Below are positions 41,200 through 50,855 of a stretch of 64,000 bases of DNA, piece after piece. Below the pieces are notes generated by a model that was not told where the DNA came from, did not search any database, and worked only from the letters and a program-made list of their open reading frames with translations. Location: assembly GCF_003589595.1 (NCBI RefSeq), contig NW_020653851.1, positions 23,962,326 through 24,026,325 on the forward strand. The letters run 5' to 3'. The DNA is from Hyposmocoma kahamanoa (lineage: Eukaryota; Arthropoda; Insecta; Lepidoptera; Cosmopterigidae). Both the position numbers and the translations under genes were made by a program. Every line of letters begins with the position of its first letter. Position 1 is the first letter of the stretch.

Positions 41200-43440
41200 T
41201 TCTCTGTCGAAATAAATAGTCGAATTGCATGTCGCAAAATTTCCAGGATCGACTTTATTGAACTAGATGAAGCCATCAATCAAATAGATTTTGACACAGT
41301 ATATTCCACTAATGATGTAAACGTTGCTACTCGATATTTGATTCTTCCTATTCGTCTGGCCATTAAAAGATGCACTAAATCCTAATACGTATCTCATAGG
41401 CGGAGAGCACTGAAGCCTTGGTTTACCCCGGGTCTAATAAAATGCATGAGGCATAGAGACAATATGTATAGGAAACTAAAAAAACATCCTAATGATGAAA
41501 TTCTCAAACTCTCTTGTGAGAGGTATCGAAATTTTTGTAACGCTCGCAGAAAAAACGCAAAAAGAGACTTCGAAAGGGAAGAAATTAGAAAGGCTGGCAG
41601 AGATGGAAGGCGACTGTGGGAAGCCATTGGTAAAGTTGCCAATGTAAACAAACCTAAAAACACAACTGATTTACTTTTGCAAGTAGGAAGTTCACCTCAA
41701 AATTCGATTGATTTGGTGAACCGTTTCTTTGTAAATATGGGCTCTAATTTGGCACACACCAATATGCAGAACTCGGGATCTAATCATAATCTGCCTGAGA
41801 GGTTCAATGGTAAATCTTTTGCTATGCTGGAGACAGATGATCGTGAAGTGGAGCAATTAATTAACTTTACGGCGGATTGTGCAATGGGATGGGATGATAT
41901 ATCTGGAAGTCTTATAAGACGATACAAAAACCTCATCATATCGCCGTTCACGTACATCTGTAATCTCAGTATCTCTACAGGAGTTTTTCCTGAACAATTT
42001 AAAACGGCGGTTATACACCCTATATATAAGGCGGGGATCGAGTCCATTTCAACAGCTGTAGGCCCATCTCAGTCCTATCAGCCTTGTCAAAAATTTTTGA
42101 GCGCATTCTCAACAACAGGCTGGTTAATTTTTTGGAAACCACTCACTTTCTATCCGTTAACCAGTTCTGATTTCGGAAGGGTAGTTCTACTGCGGATGCT
42201 GTACATCAGTTAGTTGTTAGTCAGTTGTAGTCATGTGGTCATCAACTTGGATAACCGAGGTGGATGTCTCAGTGTATTTCTGGATCTGACCAAGTCTTTT
42301 GATACGGTTTCGATACCCCGACTATTACATAAGCTGCAATCTCTGGGACTGAGGGGACCTTAGTTTGATATATTTAGAAGCTACCTCTCGGAGAGAACTC
42401 AGTATGTAAAAATCGGTGCCTATACTAGCGACGCCCAACCCATTACGTTCGGAGTTCCACCGGGAAGCATTCTGGGTCCCACACTATTCCTAGTATATAT
42501 CAATGACCTTTGTGATTTACAGCTTCAGAACTGTAAAATTTTCGCATACGCTGATGACACCGCGCTGATATTCTCTGGTGCGGATTGGGATGAGACCTAT
42601 CAATCTGCATAAGCTGGTTTTAGTGTGGTAAGGAGGTGGCTCAACGACAACCTTCTCACACTTAATGCAGAAAAAACAAAAGTCGTACCTTTTTCAATTC
42701 GCAACCATACTATACCTGATAACTCACAACTCAAAATTGCCGTCGTCTCCAACCACGTTTCAGTATCAACAACCTTTTCAGAAATTACAAACAGTATAAA
42801 ATGCCCTGGAGTGCTGATTGACTCAAATCTTAATTTTAGACAGCATATTAATTTGTTATCAGCGCGCATTCGGAAGCTCATTTACATCTTCAAGTCTCTC
42901 CGTCATGTAGCAGACCCCTGCATCATGAAAATGGTATACCTTGCTCTAGGACAAAGCTTATTTAGGGGTGTTATAGGGGTTATATAGGGGTGGGGCCGCT
43001 AGGACTCATTTTATTCTTGTGGAGCGAGCACAAAGTGTGATTCTAAAAGCTGCCTGCTTGCAAACCATACCATTTTCCTACTATGGATCTTTATGACTTT
43101 TGTCAAGTTCTTACTGTTAGGCAACTTTTTGTCCTCTGGACGTTGTTGAGACAACACACCTTTACACCTTATGACAGTGGCTCTGATAGGCAAAATTGCA
43201 TAGTGGCCTCTTGTGACCGACTGAGGACTGCTTTTAGCCACAGATTTTTCTGCTTCCTTGGGTATTTTCTATACAATAAACTCCATCGAGAGCTTCGTAT
43301 TTTTGGGTTGAATAATTTCGAATGTAAGAAGAGGTTGGCAAAATGGTTGCAAAAATTAAATTATGATGATACGGAAAAGTTGCTTCTTCCAATAGAATGA
43401 CTCAAACTTAATGATCCGTTACTGGTATACACACTTACAT

Positions 43441-43481
<41 letters not shown>

Positions 43482-43514
43482 TCCAGTTCACACACTCCCA
43501 AACACATTCGCGCG

Positions 43515-43569
<55 letters not shown>

Positions 43570-43587
43570 ATCCAAATTACACACAAC

Positions 43588-43642
<55 letters not shown>

Positions 43643-43993
43643 ACCTACACACACACAGCGCGCGCACATAGAAATATCTCGAAGGTTTTTCTGTTACCGT
43701 AACTTATTTATTTATTTATTTTTTTATGAATATTCTAATTTCTGTCATCTTTTTTTTTCCTCTCATACATATAATTTGTGGTTGGTATATATATATACTT
43801 AGTAACATATGTTTCATTTGCAAGGGTTGGGGCCTGGTGACTTGTAGCACAGGTGTTAAGCCTATAGCAAGCACCAGCTCCCATAAATACATACAGCTCC
43901 TATAAATATTGTTCTAAAATTACTGAGATTGTTTATGTACTTCTTATTTGTTGTTGTATTTTGTGGAGAAATAAAAAGTATTATTATTATTAA
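41200..43993 (+). pseudogene. LINE-gamma, 2.8 kb, reverse transcriptase interrupted
   Basis: The largest element here. Pre-RT region: DFIELDEAINQIDFDTVYST, an in-frame TAA at 41383, then KPWFTPGLIKCMRHRDNMYR (41416-41475) and an open 255-codon frame to 42213 with KLSCERYRNFCNARRKN, MGWDDISGSLIRRY and TAVIHPIYKAG. The RT core continues in shifted frames: RPISVLSALSKIFERILNNR, FRKGSSTADAVHQLV, LSVFLDLTKSFDTVS, TFGVPPGSILGPTLFLVYIN and FAYADDTALIFSG (intact YADD). The thumb and C-terminus are at 42625-43400 (LLTLNAEKTKVVPF, SNLNFRQHINLL). A (CA)n tract and an AATAAAAAGTATTATTATTA tail complete it. The 5' endonuclease domain is absent. One stop in the pre-RT region, others after VNQF and SLGLRGP, and at least three frameshifts mean it is inactive. 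Confidence 0.85.
43436..43664. repeat. (CA)n microsatellite in three blocks
   Basis: Three CA tracts are separated by TGTATCCAGTTCACACACTC and GTATCCAAATTACACACAAC. The similar separators suggest a higher-order duplication of a CA-plus-TATCCA unit. It lies 36 bp after the LINE-gamma stop codon, within its 3' UTR. Confidence 0.95.
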
Positions 43994-44014
43994 TACAAAG
44001 ACACTAAGAAAAAA

Positions 44015-44110
44015 TTCTGGGATTCGACTGGATTCAAACGTGCGCTTTCGAGCAATCCGTGCTAGACGTTTTCCCCTCTGAGTTACGGAACGAACCACCA
44101 CACCAAACTT
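44015..44110 (-). mobile_element. RepT head fragment
   Basis: The minus strand reads GGTTCGTTCCGTAACTCAGA, AAAACGTCTAGCACGGATTG and CACGTTTGAATCCAGTCGAA. It is tRNA-like, with A and B boxes but a decayed A box. Body absent. Confidence 0.65.
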
Positions 44111-44120
44111 TACAATTTTT

Positions 44121-44388
44121 TCTATTACTTATTTCTGTTGCCAAGCAGTAATATCAGCATTACTGTGTTCCGGTCTTGAATGGTAAGCGTGCTGGTGAAA
44201 TTACTGGCACACGGGACTTATCAACTTACGTCTTAGGGTGACGCGCGCAGTGGCAGTGCACCTCAGGTCTTTGCTATTTAAAACTCTGAGTGTCACTGCC
44301 AGTGTTATGTACAGGCGTGTGCTTATCATCAAGCTTGACTTGTTGAAGGACTTGTTCGTCCCGTCACTGAATATTGAAAAAAAAAAAA
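44121..44388 (+). mobile_element. RepA copy, 5'-truncated
   Basis: TATTACTTATTTCTGTTGCC through CCCGTCACTGAATATTGAAA plus a pure A tail. It contains a short duplication of CTTGACTTGTTGAAGGACTTG near the 3' end. Confidence 0.87.
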
Positions 44389-45025
44389 TGTTTACTTGAA
44401 CAAACTTAAAAATGTTATACCGGCTTTAGTCTGGTTAACCTGTGTTTTCACAAATAAATGAATTATGAATGACGATGTTGTTGCTGAGTTTAGTAATGAA
44501 AATGGAAGTAAATCAATTTGCTATTCCGGAAATCCAATGAAGGTCAAATCGTGCAAAATAGCTGAACTTGTATTGAATTTCTAAATTATTTCTAAGTAGC
44601 ATTCTTTAATTTATTCAATTTCAAAAAAGTTTTACAAGAAAAAGACTCTTCTTTAACGCAAGGCAAACACTTTGTGGTTTAGCTAATAATCTCGATACTT
44701 AAATTAACTTACAATTTACTAAATCAACTTCAATTTTAGGGTATATGTTTACATTTAGACGAGTACTATATAAAACTATAACTAAATAAACATTATACTA
44801 CAAATCAAGATAGATTCATCATTCATTCAGGCAACGTTCTGATAGAAACTTTGGAGTTGCAAGCAATTTTTTTCCATCGCCATATTCTCGTAACTTGTAA
44901 ACTCAGAATTGGCTGGGAACGCTGACGCGTAACGCATAAGGTTTTTTTTCGATATTATTACAAGGACATAAAGTTTTTTCTGATCATAGGCATAAGTGTG
45001 TTTCCTGGCCCTGTACTCTCGTTCT
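44389..45025. other. Gene-free AT-rich stretch
   Basis: No recognised feature. Confidence 0.4.
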
Positions 45026-45220
45026 CCGTCCAATATCAGTCCGACATCCGCCCGGCATCCGTCCGATATCCGTCCAACATCCGTCTGACGTCCGTCCGAT
45101 ATCCGTCCGACAACCATCCTACATCCGTCCGACATCCGTCTGACCTCCGTCCAACATCCGCTCGTCATCCGTCCGACAGCCGTCCGACATTCGTCGGATA
45201 TCCGCCCGACATCAGTCTGA
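45026..45220. repeat. 11-bp minisatellite, about 17 copies
   Basis: Unit CATCCGTCCGA with variants (GATATCCGTCC, AACATCCGTCT). Because 11 is not a multiple of 3, three units give an 11-residue peptide repeat on the minus strand (GRISDGRQTDV-like). That repeat is a by-product, not evidence of a protein. It is much more GC-rich than its surroundings. Confidence 0.93.
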
Positions 45221-45300
45221 AACACAGTTCAAGCCCAGTCGTATCGAAGGATTTTTTTCTTTATATTTGTTCGATCTTTGCTTCTATAATAAACTATTTT
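45221..45300 (+). mobile_element. RepT 3'-end fragment
   Basis: CAGTTCAAGCCCAGTCGTAT (B-box-like), CGAAGGATTTTTTTC and GTTCGATCTTTGCTTCTAT. The minisatellite ends exactly at its left edge, so the array may have grown inside a RepT copy. Confidence 0.6.
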
Positions 45301-46136
45301 ATCTACACACATCAGACCTGCCTAAAGATAAACTGTTTTGTTACAACTAATTTCTTATCTGTGAAAATGTTATTATTGCTTCACTAATAACATCAAATTC
45401 AATTTTATTATTACATTCCAATTTGAACATCTCTCAAAAATAAAATAATTTGATTCGACCTCAATTCTAATATCAGTCGAGATGAAGTTTTATTCTAAAT
45501 GAAATGTCAATAGCAAACATTTTTGACGGATTTCACACGTTACTTGATATCGAACGATATGATAGATGGGAATCTAGTTTGTCCATGAATTAAATAAAAA
45601 TTACGATTGTGTGACATGCGTGAGAAAAGTTTTTATTTGCCGCCATTTCGCCAGTCGTAACATGCGGTTCCTGAGCACATCATACAGACCTTATAATATG
45701 TATTGTGAGTAGATAAAGCAATGTATGTAACTGTACATAATTAGGCATTAAAACACTCGTGTTTTAACGCCTTTCATTATGTAACAGTCACATAAACTAC
45801 TATTATCTAACTCTATAAGAAGAACAGGTAATAACGAAATATAAGGTGAAAAAACGATGAATTATTTATTAGTGCCGTACCCACTTCTTTAAGACTGTCT
45901 AGATATTAGAATATACTAAGTCTTCATCATCAGAATACTCCATATAATGCAATAGAGACTAAGAATAAACTACCCTAGTACCTAAGAAGTGAGACAAATA
46001 AAAAATAAATAGAATTTAAAGTTAAAAGTATTAGTAATTGACAAATGTTATTACAGCTCAAATAAATTTTGTATTGACAAACTTACGTAGTTATCTAATT
46101 AAGTTTAACCTTTATTATGTTATTTAGTATAAGTTT
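45301..46136. other. Gene-free AT-rich stretch
   Basis: No recognised feature. Confidence 0.4.
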
Positions 46137-46290
46137 TTAATGGTTTAAGTATTTACTATTAAATAACAGTCTTATAAAACATATACGGTACACCTAAACA
46201 TATTGTTTAATGAATGTGCTTTGTTGCACGATACGATGTACTTTACCCGATCCCGAAAACAGCCAAAAATAAAAAGTCTAAAACTAATTA
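46137..46290 (+). mobile_element. RepE fragment
   Basis: AAGTATTTACTATTAAATAA, CAGTCTTATAAAACATATAC, GTACACCTAAACATATTGTT, CACGATACGATGTACTTTAC and CCGATCCCGAAAAC match RepE at about 59470-59590. Confidence 0.55.
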
Positions 46291-46575
46291 TTTATGTAAT
46301 AAATAAATACAATACATATTATAGTAGGTATTCAGAAAGTTTATCTTTTAAAATGACATTTCTATAATGGGGCTCCATTAGCTACCTCTTTGTTAGAGTG
46401 AATCCATTAAATTACCTTCGTTTAATTAAAACTGCCATCTGTCTGGTTGGCTTGTTCAATCATTAATCAACGTAGATGAAATTTCAAACTTATAAAAACT
46501 AATAAAACAATAAAGCTTAGTTTCGAGAGAAGCGAAGATAAATTTTCAAGTAATACCCAAGTGATTTCAACCTAC

Positions 46576-46772
46576 CGTTGTGCAGATAAGGTAATTCTGA
46601 CACTTCTAACGCGCGAAAAGTGCCGTCTAAACTGTTATATGAGTTATTGTTCGTACGTGTACTTGTAGAAGTGTTAAAGAGGTACACGTTTATATTTCCC
46701 ACTTGTGTTTTCAAGAGGTAAACCACATACGTCGCTGTTTTGCAGTAGGGGCAAAAGCGCCATTTTGACAAA
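46576..46772 (-). CDS. Possible internal exon, unidentified protein
   Basis: This is part of a long open minus-strand frame (46517-46936). The segment reads SKWRFCPYCKTATYVVYLLK, TQVGNINVYLFNTSTSTRTN, NNSYNSLDGTFRALEVSELP and YLHN. It matches none of the LINE or repeat patterns in the window, and the NTS/NNS triplets would be potential N-glycosylation sites. CAACG|GTAGGT at 46576/46575 is a plausible 5' splice site (phase 1). The best acceptor, CTGTAAAAAG|TTTGTC at 46773/46772, has a poor pyrimidine tract. With that acceptor it would join in frame to the alternative phase-2 donor of the candidate exon at 49951-50243. No domain was recognised. An open frame this long has an appreciable chance of arising at random in 64 kb. 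Confidence 0.22.
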
Positions 46773-46819
46773 CTTTTTACAGATGATATTTCAAATCTTT
46801 TAAAACAATAGAAGCATAG

Positions 46820-47116
46820 GATTACGATGAAAAAACTAATGTCGAGGGTGGGCCACAAACCTTGAAAAAAAAACGAAGTCCTCAGCATGCACAAAAGAGG
46901 TCCATGCCCGGAATTGGGATGGTGAAAGTGTTGCAAAAAAGAGAAACAATCGTGCTTTCAGTTAGTGATTACTATGAAAAAACTAATGTCGAGGGTGGGT
47001 CACAATCCTTGACAAAAATGAACTCCTCAGCATGCATAAAAGAGGTCCATGCCCGGAATTGGGATGGTGAAAGTGTTGCTAAAAAGAGAAGCAAACATGT
47101 TTTCGGTTAGTGATCA
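46820..47116 (+). repeat. 147-bp tandem duplication
   Basis: Two adjacent copies (46820-46966 and 46967-47116) begin GATTAC(G/T)ATGAAAAAACT. They share GTCGAGGGTGGG, CCTCAGCATGCA, GAGGTCCATGCCCGGAATTG and GGATGGTGAAAGTGTTGC, and end CAGTTAGTGATT/CGGTTAGTGATC. Mismatches are few, so the duplication is recent relative to most repeats here. The LINE-delta relic starts at the end of copy 2. Confidence 0.9.
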
Positions 47117-47870
47117 CAGTAGCGTCCGCAGAATACGTGAGCTTACCGATGTTGGCACTGCTAGACTAATTTACTTTAGTTACTTCCATAATATAATGTC
47201 CTACCGGATTCTCATATGGGGGAAAGCGGCAGAACAAACCATATTCTATATGACCTATATGACCGTAAAAATTTACATAATTTCATTAAGAAATATGCAT
47301 AATATTAACCTTGGCATTAAGTCCAAGCTCATGGTACCATGATATCGTTTAACTGAGGTACACGATTCTTTTATGGGGAACTGTATAGGTTTTTTCAATA
47401 AGATTTCGGAGCATATTATTATATTAAAATTATCATTTCCTTAGTTTAAAACTTACATTAAAAGAATTTTATGAAAAAATTTATTACAATGTTGCAAACT
47501 ATGTTTTACATAAGGAAAAACGTAAGGAAATACGACATGGCTCTAGATTCCACAAAAAGATTAAAAAATATATATTTTAAATGAAAAGATAATACAAACA
47601 TGAATATTACGTCTTAGATAAAGATGGAGGAGAGTAAGGAAAGACGACATGAGTCTAGACGTGGAGTCTAGACTCATGTCGTCTTTCCTTACTCTTTACA
47701 AATATGTTTCAAAATGTACTCCATAGCATTTAAGTGTATTTCGAAAGAGTAAGCCCTGGAGTTTCTTGCTTGTTCTTCTCAGGGAAGTCAGCACAGTGAA
47801 CGAGCAGTAACTTAAAAAATGACGGTATGAACTATGGAATTAATGATTATTTCACTATGACTTTGCTCTC
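47100..47870 (+). pseudogene. LINE-delta 3' end with fold-back UTR
   Basis: The coding part reads SSVRRIRELTDVGTARLIYF, SYFHNIMSYRILIWGKAAE, IYIISLRNMHNINLGIKSKL and MVP, then YRLTEVHDSFMGNCIGFFNK and an ISEHI-like end near 47420. It is the same region as in 40293-40610, with a deletion after the WGKAAE block. The UTR contains a perfect hairpin (47631-47695), GAGTTTCTTGCTTGTTCTTC, AGTCAGCACAGTGAACGAGC and GGAATTAATGATTATTTCAC. An earlier partial copy of the hairpin sequence (GTAAGGAAATACGACATGGC, about 47522-47541) precedes it. Confidence 0.72.
47631..47695. repeat. Perfect 30-bp inverted repeat, 5-nt loop
   Basis: Arm 47631-47660 begins AGAGTAAGGAAAGACGACAT. Arm 47666-47695 is its exact reverse complement. 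The loop is GTGGA. It lies within the LINE-delta 3' UTR. Confidence 0.93.
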
Positions 47871-48224
47871 ACTGGGCCACCATCTTTTTTGTATATAAAA
47901 CGTAGGTAATCCTTTGTTCATTCGGGCAGAGTAACACCTTTACACAATAACACTTCTTTCTTTTTTTTGTTTTGTATTTATTTATTATAAGTCAGGATTG
48001 TACACTTCACATAGCTTTACTCTTTTTGCTATACTTCGTAATTTACACACTGTTGTGTTTTTCTTTTTGAGGTGTTAATTTTTAACATAGTTTAACATAT
48101 TTGAAAACGAGAATGTGGACAACTGTAATTGGCGCTGACTAGCTTTATCTAAAAATATTCATTGACAATCGTTATTTATAGTTGCTGTTGTTCCGAATAA
48201 AATAAAAAATAAAATAAAAGAAAA
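47871..48224. other. Gene-free AT-rich stretch
   Basis: No recognised feature. Confidence 0.35.
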
Positions 48225-48495
48225 CTGTCTTGCTAGACCAAATCGTATAGGTTTATTTACCATTAAACGACGGTCTTATAAAAATATACGATTCACACGA
48301 TAGTATTTACCCCATTATATAAAATCCCAGAAAGAGTCTCTTTTACTTAAACAAATAAAAGTCTAAAACCATTCTAAGACGAATTATTTAAGAATAAAAA
48401 TATCTGACTTTGCACATAATTTCCATATGGAGATATTTCTCTTTATACACTACTGAGAACCTGCAAAATTTTGGTTTTGAACTGAAGTCCTACAG
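48225..48495 (+). mobile_element. RepE fragment (middle)
   Basis: AACTGTCTTGCTAGACCAAA, TCGTATAGGTTTATTTACCA, CTTTGCACATAATTTCCATA, CACTACTGAGAACCTGCAAA and GAACTGAAGTCCTACAGTTA parallel 59445-59706. It ends where the 3' half would begin. Confidence 0.65.
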
Positions 48496-49080
48496 TTAGT
48501 GTTGTTAAAAAACCGTTTTTTTTCTGAAGTGAAAAAAAAACATGAAAAGAAACCGTTATTTTTCTGGGACACGTTACAATATGACAATTGTATTTTTTTT
48601 ACTACATTTCCTCTTTTGTTGTTAATATTACTGTTCATAGATAAATTGCTCAAACTAAATGGGCAACACTCATAGTGTTGTCAATTTGTGGCGAAATCCC
48701 CAAATGGTGGGGAATTTCAACTCGATTGGGCATTTTGTGGGATTGACGCTATGTGGGGAAAATGCGAGGATTCTAACATTTTACCTTTTTTTTAAAATCT
48801 ATCGATTTCTGTTGCATCGCTACTTTTATGATTACTTTTAAAAACACTACTTATTTATTTATCTAAGAGTGACATCAATACTTTTTTCCACATCGTACAT
48901 ATCCCTTATATAGAAACATTTATATAAGGAAAAGAAAATTTATATATAAGGAAACGAAGACAGAAAATTTTGATGACATTACAAGTGTGGGTAATACCTG
49001 TAACAGTAGGTATATATTATATTTTTATATTATATATTATATTGTATATTTATTTATTATATTAGTTTTTTTTCAACTCT
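48496..49080. other. Gene-free AT-rich stretch
   Basis: Runs of A and TATATT repeats. TGGGGAATTTCAACTCGATT (about 48708) lies in a locally duplicated GTGGGGAA context. No gene. Confidence 0.35.
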
Positions 49081-49088
49081 ACCTATAA

Positions 49089-49557
49089 CGTCGAGTGTAC
49101 AACCAGAAATAGAGACGAGAAAAGGGCCATATATTCCTGGTAACACATTAGCGATACAGCTCTTATAAATATCAACTCCCGTTTGTACTGATATATATAT
49201 AGTATATGTATATGTAAAATATTCTGAATTTATTGTAATAAAGGTAATATCTCTAACAATGCCGTGCTGTTCTGTTCGGTGGTGTGGGAAAAACAGCAAA
49301 ACATCTAATTACAAAATAAACGGAATCACGTTTCATCGGTAATTAAATATTAAATATGTAATTTTGCAATTTTCGTCCATTATAGCAAAGCTCAAGTTAG
49401 CTGGTCGATTTGAAGGGAAATAGTTGACGACACCCGTCAATTGTTTCGAACTCGGGCTGGCCAATCGGAGCGCAGTTGTCACAGTAATGATGTGGCAGAA
49501 TAGTTTTCAAACAAATTAAATTACATTTCGTCTCTATTTCTGGTTATATACTCGATG
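49089..49557. mobile_element. MITE-J, copy 2, hAT-like, 469 bp
   Basis: Left end CGTCGAGTGTACAACCAGAA, ATAGAGACGA. Right end TCGTCTCTATTTCTGGTTAT, ATACTCGATG. The arms form an inverted repeat of about 30 bp. ACCTATAA (49081-49088) and ACCTATAG (49558-49565) give an 8-bp target duplication with one mismatch. The body matches copy 1 at 32404-32876. It is non-coding. Confidence 0.85.
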
Positions 49558-49595
49558 ACCTATAGTTTTCAACGCTACTCATAGTTACTAAATTA

Positions 49596-49652
49596 GAATA
49601 GAACAGAACAGAATAGAGCCGAGCGGAGCAGAACAGAACAGAACAGAAAGGA
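49596..49652. repeat. (AGAAC)n microsatellite, imperfect
   Basis: TAGAACAGAACAGAATAGAG then CAGAACAGAACAGAACAGAA, a pentamer array interrupted by GCCGAGCGGAGC. Confidence 0.85.
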
Positions 49653-49689
49653 AATCATTTATTACATAATACTACAATACAATTCACAT

Positions 49690-49915
49690 TTATCTCAAAA
49701 CGGTTTAACGGTTCGGTTTAACGAATGCCGTGCTTCCCGCTATTCCGTCAGTCGCCAACGGGCGCTTGTCTACGTCGTATTTCTTGCCAAATTTTCTCCG
49801 TCTGTTCTTATTCTATTAATTTTAAGCGCGCACGTAAATTTAGGCACGTCAGGGGCGACCCCCACACCTCACCTCCTAAAATCTAGTCTGGCGGTACATA
49901 CCTCGCTTTAGGTTT
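49690..49915 (+). mobile_element. RepE fragment (3' half)
   Basis: GGTTTAACGAATGCCGTGCT, TCCCGCTATTCCGTCAGTCG, CCAACGGGCGCTTGTC and GGGGCGACCCCCACACCTCA. It ends about 35 bp before the coding candidate on the opposite strand. Confidence 0.65.
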
Positions 49916-49950
49916 TATGTAATGTTAGTATAATGTTTTGTAGTACACAC

Positions 49951-50243
49951 CATTCGGTAGCTAAACTAACAAAGAAATAAATTATAAAGACTAGACTCAC
50001 CATAAAAATGATTATTCCAATGACCTTTTGTGGTCTTAAACAATTTATATTTATCGTGAAGGGCTTCTTACGTTCGATACGTATCTGGAAGTGCGCCGTC
50101 ATGCTTAGGTTGTTTATAACCATTAACACACGCAGCCTGGATCTTGTCGGATTTCGTTTATGCGTCTTCTTATGTCGAGAAACACGTGCATTGCACCTAA
50201 TGGGATGCATTGGACCTGTTTCGCTTGAACTTGGCTGCGGCAT
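49951..50243 (-). CDS. Candidate first coding exon of a single-pass membrane protein
   Basis: Minus-strand ATG at 50243, with further in-frame ATGs at codons 12 and 40. The first 70 residues are polar and strongly basic (VSRHKKTHKRNPTRSRLRV, RIERKKPFTI). A clean 22-residue hydrophobic helix follows, VIGIIIFMVSLVFIIYFFVS, then LATE. This N-in, one-helix arrangement is typical of type II Golgi enzymes and similar proteins, but no family motif is present, so the function is unknown. A strong GTGAGT donor at 50000-49995 would cut the helix after FM (phase 0). A weaker GTGTGT donor at 49950-49945 would keep the whole helix (phase 2). Codon use is balanced, with no stops and no repeat similarity. 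An upstream AG (GCCGCAG, about 50239) could be an acceptor, which would move the start to codon 12. Partial gene. Confidence 0.4.
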
Positions 50244-50379
50244 AATAAGGCGTAAGTTTTAGATACATAATTCGAAACGCCGTCAACAATTTAAATAATA
50301 ACACACACATACCGCCGCTCTTGAGAATTTCCGAAACTCGTAAAACAAATATTCTTCTTTAATGATGGAAACGCCATGT

Positions 50380-50600
50380 TAAGAGGTTAGACCGATGCGT
50401 TGCGTTGAGCATATAAATTAGAACTACAGGAAGTGACCAGGAGACGAAGCGGGGAGGGGAGCTGCGGTGCGAAAGTAAGCGGTGTTACGTTACGACACCG
50501 CACTGCTCGTGAGGCACTCGGTGCGTTGAAATCATAGTCCATAGTCCAATCATAGTCATACGCAACGTCCATGTGGCATCGCTCTTACTGTAATGTCCAA
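50380..50600 (-). promoter_or_regulatory. GC-rich block upstream of candidate exon
   Basis: About 140-360 bp upstream of the candidate ATG the sequence turns GC-rich. It has GGGGAGGGGAGC (GC-box-like), an ATTGG (inverted CCAAT) on the minus strand near 50546-50550 and GTATGT near 50310 that could be a 5' splice site. This could be a promoter with a leader exon. Against that, about 45 bp (50435-50482) recurs at 54218-54265, so part of the block is repetitive. Confidence 0.25.
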
Positions 50601-50640
50601 GTATGCATTCTTAAATTTGCATTTTTTTACGATATTTAGT

Positions 50641-50855
50641 GACAAACAAGTCGTGTCCCTGATGGTAAGTTACACGCCTGCACATGACAGTTGCAGTGTC
50701 ACTCAGAGCTTTGAGCTGAGGAGCACTGCTAATGCTCCCACCGCTCTGTGACATAAGTTGACAAGTCCCATGTGCCTGTAACTTCACCAGCACCCTTATC
50801 CTTCAAGGCAAGGTGGCAGTACTTCCCTGGGCGAACTTTTTCACAAGGAGCTTTC
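50641..50855 (-). mobile_element. RepA copy with internal deletion
   Basis: GACAAACAAGTCGTGTCCCT, CAGTTGCAGTGTCACTCAGA, TAAGTTGACAAGTCCCATGT and CTTCCCTGGGCGAACTTTTT in reverse. The palindrome and GGCGGCAG segment are missing. Confidence 0.85.

Noticed and set aside
43361..43702. Several overlapping open frames of 68-87 codons over the CA tract
   Set aside because: They are translations of (CA)n/(TG)n repeats (Thr-His or Cys-Val runs) and not genes.
44827..45387. Open frames of about 130 codons on both strands with an 11-residue peptide repeat
   Set aside because: They are produced by the 11-bp minisatellite at 45026-45220, read in three registers.
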